Shown here in pieces: positions 43,401-50,024 of a stretch of 64,000 nt of DNA. The stretch is from Solirubrobacter soli DSM 22325 (GTDB lineage Bacteria; Actinomycetota; Thermoleophilia; Solirubrobacterales; Solirubrobacteraceae): contig NZ_AUIK01000001.1 of assembly GCF_000423665.1 (NCBI RefSeq), positions 124,001-188,000 of the forward strand, given 5' to 3'. Every line of letters starts with the position of its first letter. The stretch's first letter is position 1. The position numbers and the translations under genes were made by a program. Below the pieces are notes generated by a model. It saw only the letters and a program-made list of their open reading frames with translations. It ran no database searches and was not told the origin of the DNA.

Positions 43401-43539
43401 CCACCAACGTCAGCGGCGCCACCGCGAGCACCACCGCAGCCGCGGCCGCAACCCCCACGGCAACCGCCACCAACGACCCGGCCCGCCGCCGCGAACGAGC
43501 GAACGCCAACCCCACCAACGCCGACCAGGCCCCGAACAC
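40444..43539 (-). CDS. FtsX-like (MacB-type) ABC transporter permease
   Basis: The 1031-residue protein starts with a membrane helix (SLVAVAVGVAAAAAVVLAV), then a large outer domain (about residues 50-260). A block of helices and a second outer domain (about 550-880) follow, then the final FtsX helices (LRILAGLGALVALAATALAVAASARDRGGEQAELEAIGVAPKTLRAQM). The E-x-IG-A-K coupling motif near the end contacts the ATPase. A Gly/Ala-rich insert near residues 365-395 is encoded by a 24-bp tandem repeat (42397-42444). It pairs with the double ATPase; the substrate is unknown. Confidence 0.87.
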   Translation of the reverse strand: MFGAWSALVGLAFARSRRRAGSLVAVAVGVAAAAAVVLAVAPLTLVARQSSLEEVLRKATPAERALRLTVRRPNDHEGGAGQYQDLDRQARDGLVSAGLLPGTVKAVRMSGRAVTQEPLVLAGVDGLAGHVKLVSGRLPKGCDEKGCEVLRVAGEKVRARLELYDVPLRVVGVGRLDALPLGPLPPPAGLIDANSTFLVTDGVDPLLSLQELDIVPRVFMWTRVLDPGAVHPWNTNRTLNGLADAEAAFAGIVDDATVHQPTVPLRAEATRGRAAAAFALIAAGLAATVLLAFVAFAAAEQRDDVADELRRLKAMAARRRHLGALVLGEAAVPALVGVLAGAAIAVAATVVVAGASDWTASGTGGAGAGVAGGAGAGVAGGAAGGVASGAGASAGGGGHVGAVLDAGLLTSETLFVAVVLWLAATFVVAGVLAGGQSRSVRVALEAGCFVALGALVWQAAARGQVGAKELADARTVDPVLVLAPGAAALACGLIALRVVPPLLRALARAAEPLPVGPYLTLVAVARQPGRTAAAVAVVAVAGAAGTFALGHAKTLEQGVDDQAAYRTAADVRGLAPSPSAKPAANDSPIVRIEAEGLGQPLELQLLGVSAPLLAHLPGWRPDFSDTPIAKLAKRLDPDPKGMRLHGVTIPPDARQIELPVRVSGASAVLQLAIQRRDGTFGRLLPSRDVRPGRAVLAAKVPARDRGGVAIAFEVTASSGGSGTASLARVAPGTLTARLEDGSTKALTAFDDWMPATEGTFDLGTNGRRVFEYSIAGLAGYLAVRPLQPSAREPVPVLATPGLQNTKNLFARVPGGGQIRLRIVGRIYRMPTAPHGQVAVADVGRLFAALNTQYPGLASISERWRVGGENLAREGRELRLSEVRAKAHADAVTRGVVLALRILAGLGALVALAATALAVAASARDRGGEQAELEAIGVAPKTLRAQMVAGAVATAAVGLSAGLLGGAALTTLFPRLLALGADGRDPLPALVPAFPWAEAVTAAATLTVATLVVASALARRAFKGDAVGRLRG
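42397..42451. repeat. 24-bp tandem repeat inside the permease gene
   Basis: GCCACCCGCCACGCCCGCTC plus CCGC is repeated perfectly at 42397-42420 and 42421-42444, with a partial third copy. It encodes the Gly-Ala-Val-rich stretch (GAGAGVAG units) in a loop between helices. The length is a multiple of three, so copy-number change would keep the frame. Confidence 0.8.
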
Positions 43540-43705
43540 GAGCGGAACCCTCTCACGCCCCGCCCACCCCCACCACCACAGCCCCGCACCCGAGGGTTAG
43601 ATAAACAAGCCTGGCCCGCTTTAGGTTGGCTTTAGGTACGGAAGCGCGCAAACACGCGCCCCGCCGTCGCGAACCTAAAGACGGCCTGGGGTGAGTTAAC
43701 CGGGC
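43540..43705. repeat. Intergenic region with two decayed copies of the gene-end hairpin repeat
   Basis: Positions 43597-43627 read TTAGATAAA...GCCTGGCCC..TTTAGGTT, matching the intact element at 7402-7432 apart from a damaged left G-run. Positions 43671-43690 hold a second fragment, GAACCTAAAG-ACGGCCTGGGG. The region lies between the glutamate-cysteine ligase stop and the permease start and contains no ORF. Confidence 0.6.
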
Positions 43706-45178
43706 TTAAGGAAGCGGCCAGGTGTGGACCGGCTCGTTGGAGTGCATGTGGTCGCGGTAGCGGACGGTCATCTCGCGCAGGGCGTCGGCGCGGTCGAGGT
43801 TCTCGTAGAGGCGGTGGAAGCAGGCGGCCTGCCAGGAGGCGCCGTTGACGCCGCCGACGCAGCGGCGTTCGATGATCTCGAGCAGGCGGTCGGCGTCGCC
43901 CGAGTCGACCTCCCAGCGGGACAGGCCCTCGCGGGCGAGCGGGAGCAGGCGGCGCAACACCAGTTCCGTCGCCGGCGCCTCACCCACGCCGGGCCAGTAC
44001 AGCCGCGCGTCGATCCCCTGCCGCGCCCCCTCGTAGAAGTTCTCCTTCGCCGCATCGAAGGACATCGAGGACCAGACGGGGCGGTCGTCCTCGACCAGCA
44101 CGCGGATCAGCCCGTAGTAGAAGGCCGCGTTGGCGAGCGTGTCGACGATCGTCGGCCCCGCCGGCAGCACGCGGTTCTCCACGCGCAGGTGCGGACGTCC
44201 CCGCGCGATGTCATAGATCGGGCGATTCCAGCGGTAGATCGTCCCGTTGTGCAGCCGCAGCTCCTGCAGCCGAGGCGCTCCGCCGCTCTCCAGCACCGCC
44301 ATCGGGTCCTCGTCCTCGACCACCGGCAACAGCGCCGGGAAGTAGCGGACGTTCTCCTCGAAGAGGTCGAAGATCGACGTGATCCAGCGCTCCCCGAACC
44401 ACACCCGCGGGCGCACGCCCTGGGCCTTGAGCTCCTCCGGCCGCGTGTCCGTGGTCTGCTCGAACAGCGCGATCCGCGTCTCACGCCACAGCTCGCGCCC
44501 GAAGAAGAACGGGGAGTTCGCGCCGATCGCCATCTGCACGCCCGCGATCGCCTGCGCCGCGTTCCAGTGCGCGCCGAAGTGGGCGGGATCGATGATCTGG
44601 TGCAGCTGGACGCTCGTGCACGCCGCCTCGGGCGCGATCGTGTCCGCGAACATCGCGAGCCGCTCGACCCCGTTGATGTTGATCTCGAGGTCCTCCCCGC
44701 GAGCGGCGAAGATCTGCTCGTTCAGGAGCTTGTACCGCGGGTTCGCGCTCAAGGCGGACCCGTTCAGGAGATGCTCGGTGAGCGTCGGGAGGATCCCGAT
44801 GATCATCATGTGCGCGCGGGCCTTTGACGCCTGCTCCTCGGCGTGATTGAGATCCCGCCGCACGGTGTCCTCGAGCTCCGAGAAGACCTTCCCCTCCAGC
44901 TTGCGCGGCGGGATGTTGATCTCGATGTTGAACTGCGCGAGCTCGGTCTGGAAGTCGTCGTCGGCGATCAGCTCGAGCACGTGCGTGTTCGCGAGCGCCG
45001 GGTCGCCGGTCTCCTCGGTCAGGTTGAGCTCGATCTCCAACCCGATCGACCGGCGGTCAGGGTCGAACCGTGACTCGGCCAGCATGCGCTCGAAGACGTC
45101 GAGGCACAGCTTGACCTTGTCGCGGTAGCGCTGGCGGTTCTCGCGGCTGAAGGTGGTATCGGCGACTTCATCGCCCAT
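43706..45178 (-). CDS. Glutamate-cysteine ligase family protein (GCS2-like)
   Basis: The 490-residue protein has the GCS signature: SIGLEIELNL (metal/ATP-binding Glu), QFNIEINIPPRKL, ACTSVQLHQIIDP, GANSPFFFGRELWRETRI and HLRVENRVLPAGPTIVD. The family ligates glutamate to cysteine, the first step toward glutathione or, in some actinobacteria, toward ergothioneine. Only this step is encoded here. It is divergent from the MerB-like gene, 49 bp between starts, a context consistent with thiol chemistry and metal stress. No glutathione synthetase is in the window. Confidence 0.85.
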   Translation of the reverse strand: MGDEVADTTFSRENRQRYRDKVKLCLDVFERMLAESRFDPDRRSIGLEIELNLTEETGDPALANTHVLELIADDDFQTELAQFNIEINIPPRKLEGKVFSELEDTVRRDLNHAEEQASKARAHMMIIGILPTLTEHLLNGSALSANPRYKLLNEQIFAARGEDLEININGVERLAMFADTIAPEAACTSVQLHQIIDPAHFGAHWNAAQAIAGVQMAIGANSPFFFGRELWRETRIALFEQTTDTRPEELKAQGVRPRVWFGERWITSIFDLFEENVRYFPALLPVVEDEDPMAVLESGGAPRLQELRLHNGTIYRWNRPIYDIARGRPHLRVENRVLPAGPTIVDTLANAAFYYGLIRVLVEDDRPVWSSMSFDAAKENFYEGARQGIDARLYWPGVGEAPATELVLRRLLPLAREGLSRWEVDSGDADRLLEIIERRCVGGVNGASWQAACFHRLYENLDRADALREMTVRYRDHMHSNEPVHTWPLP

Positions 45179-45227
45179 GAGGCTCCCTTTCCCGGCGGAG
45201 CCCGAAGTGTGTCAAGAATTACGAGCG

Positions 45228-45788
45228 ATGGATGAGCACGACCTGGCGCTCCGGCGAGCACTGTTCGAGGCCTTCGCCAACGGCACGCCGTTGCCGGAGG
45301 CCGACTACTCCTCGCTGGCGCGACAGCACATCGTCGCGCTCGACGAGGACGGCGACGTCCTGATGGCGCACCCGTTCGCCAACCACACGCAGGGCGCCCG
45401 AGTCGACGCGCGAGGCCGCACGTGGTGGGGCAACTGCGCGTGGGACGCGTTCGGGATCGTCGCCGCGCTCGATCTGGATCAAGCCACGATCACCGCCCAG
45501 GGCATCACGGTCGACACGAACACCGACGACGGCGCGGTCTTCCATGTCCTCGTCCCCGCGGCCCACTGGTGGGACGACATCGGCTTCACCTGAGCGACGA
45601 TGCGGCTCCTCCGGTCCGGGAGTGAGATCACCGAAGGCGAACTGGTCGACCTGCGGACGCTCAGGCGCCTCGCCGAGCGCTGGTACGGCAACCGGCTCGA
45701 CGCCGACTGGCGCCCACGCACCCGCGACGAGTCGCAGGCCATCCTCGACGAGGTCGGCCTGACCAGCCCGTTCTGGCAACTCCCCTAG
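45228..45788 (+). CDS. merB: MerB-like organomercurial lyase with in-frame TGA, candidate selenoprotein
   Basis: Residues 1-121 (MDEHDLALRRALFEAF..., AHPFANHTQGARV, GRTWWGNCAWDAFG, FHVLVPAAHWWDDIGFT) match alkylmercury lyase, with Cys70 and Asp73 equal to the catalytic C96 and D99 of MerB. TGA follows at codon 122 (45591-45593), where the family has its second catalytic Cys (C159, in the GFTC pattern). The same frame continues without a break for 64 codons (ATMRLLRSGSEI, RLAERWYGNRLDADW, GLTSPFWQL) to TAG at 45788, giving the normal C-terminus. A hairpin with a GGU loop starts 11 nt after the TGA. I therefore annotate one 186-residue protein with selenocysteine at 122. The alternative is a recent Cys-to-stop mutation. 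Confidence 0.78.
45591..45623 (+). promoter_or_regulatory. Candidate bacterial SECIS element with its UGA
   Basis: UGA is at 45591-45593. After 11 nt, GCUCCU (45605-45610) pairs with GGGAGU (45618-45623) with two G-U wobbles, closing a 7-nt loop CCGGUCC whose GGU lies at 45613-45615. In the E. coli fdhF SECIS the minimal stem-loop is likewise 11 nt from UGA and has GGUC in its loop. selA, selB, selC and selD are not in this window. Confidence 0.65.
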
Positions 45789-46261
45789 TCGATGACGACA
45801 CCGACGGTGACCGAGGACACCTTGCCGTTCTCGATGCGGAAGTCGGTCACGGTCTTGCCCGCGGTGAACTCGCCGGTGTGACACGAGCGCGCCGTGCCGA
45901 CGCCCTCGCACTTGACGCCCTTCACCTTGGCCTTCACCTGGTTCTCGGTCGAGCCGACGCCGATCCCGCCCGTCGTGAAGTCGCCCTTGCCCGTGGTCGT
46001 GACCGCGGTGACGTGGGTCTTGCCCTGGAACGTCACGCGGATGCCGCCCGAGAAGCGGTACTCGACGTACGGCCCGAAATCGTTGCTCAGCGTGCGGATC
46101 TTGATCGGCTTGCCGAGTGCCGCCCGCACCTGCTCGCGGGTCGCTCGGAGCCGGGCGCCGGCGATCCCCGCGTCGACCTGGATGAGCGCGTGCGCCGACG
46201 GAACGAAGATCAACAACGCAGCAGTGATCCAAATCGGCGCGAGGCGTGCATAGGCGGTCAT
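45785..46261 (-). CDS. Secreted protein of unknown function
   Basis: The 158-residue protein starts MTAYARLAPIWITAALLIFVPSAHA, a signal peptide. The mature part (QVDAGIAGARLRATREQVRAALG, YVEYRFSGGIRVTFQG, GIGVGSTENQVKAKVKGVKCEGVG, CHTGEFTAGKTVTDF) repeats a short alpha/beta pattern seen in SmpA/BLIP-like folds (G-x-S/T-x-x-E/Q-V). It has two cysteines, probably paired. No named family is certain. Its TAG and the TAG of the convergent MerB-like gene share the palindrome CTAG (45785-45788). Confidence 0.75.
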   Translation of the reverse strand: MTAYARLAPIWITAALLIFVPSAHALIQVDAGIAGARLRATREQVRAALGKPIKIRTLSNDFGPYVEYRFSGGIRVTFQGKTHVTAVTTTGKGDFTTGGIGVGSTENQVKAKVKGVKCEGVGTARSCHTGEFTAGKTVTDFRIENGKVSSVTVGVVID

Positions 46262-46286
46262 AGGCGCGAGCGTATAGGGGAAGCAA

Positions 46287-47225
46287 ATGGCGAAGCCGGG
46301 CGATGTCATCGATGTGCCGGAACTGGGTGTGCGGGTCGTGTTCCTCGCCACCAGCGAGTCCACCGACGGGGCGTACACCGAGGTCGACGTGGTCGGCCGC
46401 GCGAAGGGCTTCATCACGGTCAGCCACGTTCACGTCGGCGTGACCGAGCACCACACCGTGCTCGAGGGCTCGATGAAGGTGAAGCTGCACGGCAAGGTCC
46501 ATCACCTCAAGGCGGGCGACGAGATCACGATCCCGCCGGACACGCCGCACTTTCAGAAGCCCGGTCCCGAGCCCCGCGGCCGGATCCGCATCCGCCTCAC
46601 CCCGAGCGCCCGCAGCGACGAGTTCTTCGAGCGCTTGGCCGAGCTCGACTACAACCGCTTCGGCTTCCCGAAGCCGATCAGCGCCGCGAAGTTCGTGCGC
46701 GAACTGGGCGAGGCCGGCCACGCCGCAACGCCGAGCCTGAAGACCCAGCAACGCCTGGCGAAGCTGCTCGACAGCGAATACGCATTCGTCGACGAGTGGG
46801 ACGTCGACGCGCCCCAGGATGCCGTCTTCGACGCGCTCGCGGACGGCACGACCTACCCGCAGTGGTGGAAGCGCGTCTACATCAGCGCCGTCCAGGAGGG
46901 CGACTCCACCGTCCAGCACTTCAAGGGCCGCCTGCCGTATCACCTGCACACCCGCACCCGGACGATCAGCTCCGAGCGCCCGCACCGCCTGCACGGCGAG
47001 ACCGAGGGCGACCTGCGCGGGACCGGCATCTGGACGCTGAGCCCGAACGCCGACGGATCCACCCACGTCCGCTTCGACTGGACGGTTCACGCCGACCGCC
47101 CGCTCCTGAAGGCGCTGACCCCCTTCCTTCGCCCCGCCCTGCGCTGGAACCACAACTGGGCGATCGCCCGTGCGATGGAGGGGCTCGAGCCCTATGTGCG
47201 AGCACATGCCACAGTTGCGGTCTGA
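46287..47225 (+). CDS. Cupin-SRPBCC fusion protein
   Basis: The 312-residue protein has an N-terminal cupin barrel at about residues 10-105 (HVHVGVTEHHTVLEGSMKVKLHGK, GDEITIPPDTPHFQ, with the usual His/Glu metal ligands). The C-terminal half is an SRPBCC/START-like domain (WDVDAPQDAVFDALADGTTYPQWWKRVYIS, GTGIWTLSPNADGSTHVRFDWTV, HNWAIARAMEGLE). SRPBCC domains bind hydrophobic ligands in a deep pocket, and cupins bind or transform small molecules. The pair may handle one ligand, but its identity is unknown. Its TGA overlaps the proposed CTG start of the next gene. Confidence 0.85.
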   Translation: MAKPGDVIDVPELGVRVVFLATSESTDGAYTEVDVVGRAKGFITVSHVHVGVTEHHTVLEGSMKVKLHGKVHHLKAGDEITIPPDTPHFQKPGPEPRGRIRIRLTPSARSDEFFERLAELDYNRFGFPKPISAAKFVRELGEAGHAATPSLKTQQRLAKLLDSEYAFVDEWDVDAPQDAVFDALADGTTYPQWWKRVYISAVQEGDSTVQHFKGRLPYHLHTRTRTISSERPHRLHGETEGDLRGTGIWTLSPNADGSTHVRFDWTVHADRPLLKALTPFLRPALRWNHNWAIARAMEGLEPYVRAHATVAV

Positions 47226-47698
47226 GCTCGAAGGCGACACCCGCGACGAAGGCGCTCGAGCGGGCCAAGGTCCCGGTCAAGACGCACGCCTACGCGCACG
47301 ACCCGAAGGCCGCGTCCTACGGGCTGGAGGCCGCGGAGGCGCTCGGTCTGGACCCGGCCACGGTCTTCAAGACGCTCGTCGCCGACGTCGACGGCAAGCT
47401 CACCGTCGCCATCGTCCCCGTCGAGAAGCAGCTGGACCTGAAGGCGCTGGCATCGGCGGTCGGCGCCAAGAAGGCGCAGATGGCCGACGTCAAGCAGGCG
47501 GAGCGCACGACCGGCTACGTCGCGGGTGGCATCAGCCCGCTCGGCCAGCGCAAGGCGCTCCCCACCGTCCTCGACGCCTCCGCGCTCGATCACCCCGCGA
47601 TCCACGTGAGCGGAGGCCGGCGCGGGCTCGAGATCGAGCTCACGCCGGCCGACCTGCAACGGCTCACGAACGCGACGGTCGCCGCGATCGCCCGGTAA
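47222..47698 (+). CDS. ybaK: YbaK/EbsC-type Cys-tRNA(Pro) deacylase
   Basis: The 158-residue protein carries KALERAKVPVKTHAYAHDP, GLDPATVFKTLVADVDGKLTVAIVPVEKQLDLKALA, the catalytic-lysine region AKKAQMADVKQAERTTGYVAGGISPLGQRK and ALPTVLDASAL, diagnostic for YbaK. It removes cysteine mischarged on tRNA-Pro. No ATG, GTG or TTG exists in frame near the conserved start. A CTG at 47222 overlaps the upstream TGA as CTGA and gives exactly the family N-terminus (SSKATPATKAL), so I use it. The coupling looks like the ATGA/GTGA junctions elsewhere in the window. Confidence 0.85.
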   Translation: MSSKATPATKALERAKVPVKTHAYAHDPKAASYGLEAAEALGLDPATVFKTLVADVDGKLTVAIVPVEKQLDLKALASAVGAKKAQMADVKQAERTTGYVAGGISPLGQRKALPTVLDASALDHPAIHVSGGRRGLEIELTPADLQRLTNATVAAIAR

Positions 47699-47703
47699 AG
47701 CCC

Positions 47704-47728
47704 ACCTAAAGGGTCAGACCCCTTAGGT
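47704..47728. repeat. GGGG-TCAGA-CCCC-type hairpin between convergent ybaK and deacetylase genes
   Basis: ACCTAA (47704-47709) pairs with TTAGGT (47723-47728) and GGG (47711-47713) with CCC (47719-47721), around the loop TCAGA, with one A/C mismatch. It lies between the two stops and should terminate both transcripts. Confidence 0.75.
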
Positions 47729-47732
47729 TCGC

Positions 47733-49955
47733 TTAAGGTTCTGTCGTCGACAGCGTCCAGGTGAGCGTCGTCGAGTAGGACCCCGTGCGCAGCGCGTCGG
47801 AGGCCCCGATGTGCTGCTTGAACGACAACGGCACCACGGCATTGGAGACCGGAGCGGACCACGTCTTCGGCGCCCAGTCGACGACCAGCGCCGACGGGAG
47901 GCTGAACGCCCCGTTTGCCAGGTGGTCAGCGCCCGACCAGGAGAGCGCCGCGTCGCCGCCGGTCGAGATCACGGTCGCCGTGGTGGACGCCGTGTAGTCG
48001 CGATCGACCCCCGGAACGAACGCACCGAACGTCGCCGCCGGACCGAGCGACAGCGAGAGCGTCGCCGGCACCGTCGCACCGACGTCACCGGAGGCGGGCA
48101 CGCCGACCGAGATCGGGTCGGTGTCGATGTTCGCCCAACTCTGCCCGTGGGCGATGTACTTGGGCGCGTTGGAGAGCACGAACGGCGCGGTCGCCGCCAC
48201 CGTCACCGCGATCGTGATCGGCGGGTAGGACGCGTGCGGCGCGAGCGTGTCGGTGCGCGTGCACGTGCGGGTCCGCGAGCCCGAGCACGTCCATCCAGGC
48301 CCGCTCGCCGAGACGACGTTCAGCCCGGTCGGCACCGCGTCGGAGACCGAGACCGTCGACCCGCCCACCGGGTCGGGATCGCTCGGCTGGTCGGTCAGGT
48401 TGGTCACGACGATGTTCAAGGCGCCGTTCCCGCCGCGCACGAACGTCGCCGGCGAGTGGGTGGCATCGATGCCGAGCGCGTCCGGCGCGACGAACCACTG
48501 GCCGGGCGGCGTCCCCGCCCGCTCGAGGAAGTTGTACGGCACCGGGTTCGTGGCCTGCGGGATCGGGCGATCGGACGACACATAGCGGTCCGCGACGACC
48601 TGCCCGGAGCGATCGACCTTGCCGAAGCAGTACCCCATCGCGCGCCCGCGGTCGATGATCATCGGCACGGCGTCGCTCGTCGCGAGGCCAGCCGGCGTGT
48701 CGATCGGCCCGTCGTGGATGCCGATGATCGCCCCCGGGCGGAAGCGGGAGATGATCCCGTCCGCGGTCTGCTGCGCGGTCGTGGCCGGCTCGTAGTCGTT
48801 GCCCGTCTCGATCCGCGTCAGGAAGTACGTGTAGCCCTGCGCGGCGACGACCTCCTGCGTGTGCGTGTTGGCCGACCCGAACGGCGTGCGGATGCCCTTG
48901 AACGTGAACGGCGCGCCGATGGCGTCGAACACGGACTCGTTGTGCTTGATCTCCTCGATCTTGGCCGCGTCCGAGAGCGCGTTCATGTCGGTGTGGTTGT
49001 ACGTGTGCGAGAGCAGCACGTGGCCCTCGGCGACCGTGAAGCGCTCGATGTCCGGGTTGGCCTCGGCGCGCATGCCGAGGTCGAAGAAGTCGCCGTGGAC
49101 CTGCTTCTCGCGGAAGTACTGCAGCGTGCGCGGGCGGTACATCGACGGGCCGTCGTCGAACGTGAACGCGACCCGGTTCTGACACGAGTCGTCGACCTGG
49201 TGATCGGCGGCCGTGCCGACGAGCGAGGAGGACGCCGCCGCGAGGATCGCGGCCCGCTCGGGCGCCGAGAGCGCGAAGTCGCCGAGCACCGCGCCGACGT
49301 GGGCGACGAACGCCTCGTGCGACGCGAACGGCTCCGCCTCCCAGATCTTGTCCAGCACGGTGCAGCCATCGGCGCGCTCGACGTTCAACACGCCCGAGTC
49401 GACCGCCGGCACCGGCGGCCCGAACTGCACGTGCTCCGACGCGCCCCACCCGTTGACACATGCGTCCGTGACGATCGGGATGACATCGGAGGCGGTCGCT
49501 CCATCGGCGTCCCCGCCGCCTGACACCGTCGGCGCGTTCGTGACCGACGCGGGCGCCGTATTGGCCGTCTTGACCGTCACCTTGATGTCCGGATACGACG
49601 CGCCCGGGGCGAGCGCGTCCGATCGCGTGCACGTCGTCGCCGCGCACATCCACCCCGCGCCGCTCGCCGCCACCGGCCCGGCGGCCGACGGCGCGTCGTT
49701 GATCAGCGCCGTCAGCCCGGCCGGCAGCGCGTCGGTCACCGTGACCGTCCCGCTCGTCGGATCACCACCCACGTTCGAGACCCGCAACGTCAGCGTCGCC
49801 GGGTTGACCGTCGTGTTGGTCCCTTCCACCTTCAGCAGCGTCCCGCGCGAGTGCGTCGCGGAGATCGACAGATCGGCAGCCGCCATCGCCGGCGACGCTG
49901 TGACCAGCAGCGTCGTCGCGACAGCGGCCGCCAGGAGGCCTGGCCGGCCGGGCAT
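47733..49955 (-). CDS. Secreted polysaccharide deacetylase with DUF11-like repeats and lineage-specific C-terminal domain
   Basis: The 740-residue protein has a signal peptide (LLAAAVATTLLVTASPAMA), then a DUF11-like adhesion repeat (residues about 28-150). The NodB deacetylase domain has TFDDGP (D267, D268), HTYNHTD (H317, H321), RTPFGS and IGIHDGP, so the metal site is intact. A second DUF11-like repeat follows, and the last 115 residues (47733-48080) are the shared domain ending TWTLSTTEP. The family removes N-acetyl groups from chitin, peptidoglycan or related glycans. Neighbouring genes for glucosamine release and uptake make chitin or chitosan a good guess. Confidence 0.9.
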   Translation of the reverse strand: MPGRPGLLAAAVATTLLVTASPAMAAADLSISATHSRGTLLKVEGTNTTVNPATLTLRVSNVGGDPTSGTVTVTDALPAGLTALINDAPSAAGPVAASGAGWMCAATTCTRSDALAPGASYPDIKVTVKTANTAPASVTNAPTVSGGGDADGATASDVIPIVTDACVNGWGASEHVQFGPPVPAVDSGVLNVERADGCTVLDKIWEAEPFASHEAFVAHVGAVLGDFALSAPERAAILAAASSSLVGTAADHQVDDSCQNRVAFTFDDGPSMYRPRTLQYFREKQVHGDFFDLGMRAEANPDIERFTVAEGHVLLSHTYNHTDMNALSDAAKIEEIKHNESVFDAIGAPFTFKGIRTPFGSANTHTQEVVAAQGYTYFLTRIETGNDYEPATTAQQTADGIISRFRPGAIIGIHDGPIDTPAGLATSDAVPMIIDRGRAMGYCFGKVDRSGQVVADRYVSSDRPIPQATNPVPYNFLERAGTPPGQWFVAPDALGIDATHSPATFVRGGNGALNIVVTNLTDQPSDPDPVGGSTVSVSDAVPTGLNVVSASGPGWTCSGSRTRTCTRTDTLAPHASYPPITIAVTVAATAPFVLSNAPKYIAHGQSWANIDTDPISVGVPASGDVGATVPATLSLSLGPAATFGAFVPGVDRDYTASTTATVISTGGDAALSWSGADHLANGAFSLPSALVVDWAPKTWSAPVSNAVVPLSFKQHIGASDALRTGSYSTTLTWTLSTTEP

Positions 49956-49983
49956 GGACTTCCCCCGATGGAGTTGTGTTTTC

Positions 49984-50024
49984 TAAAGCCCACCTAAGGG
50001 GTCAGACCCCTTAGGTGGGCTTTA
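49984..50024. repeat. Perfect 18-bp gene-end hairpin repeat after the sugar permease
   Basis: TAAAGCCCACCTAAGGGG (49984-50001) pairs perfectly with 50007-50024 around TCAGA. The base of the stem contains the TAA stop of the permease gene (50024-50022). This is the longest stem of the family and should terminate the transport operon before the deacetylase promoter. Confidence 0.85.

Noticed and set aside
45600-45788. A separate 62-residue gene after the MerB-like ORF
   Set aside because: It is in the same frame as the upstream ORF, has no ribosome site of its own and reads as the MerB-family C-terminus, so it is treated as the continuation past a UGA codon.
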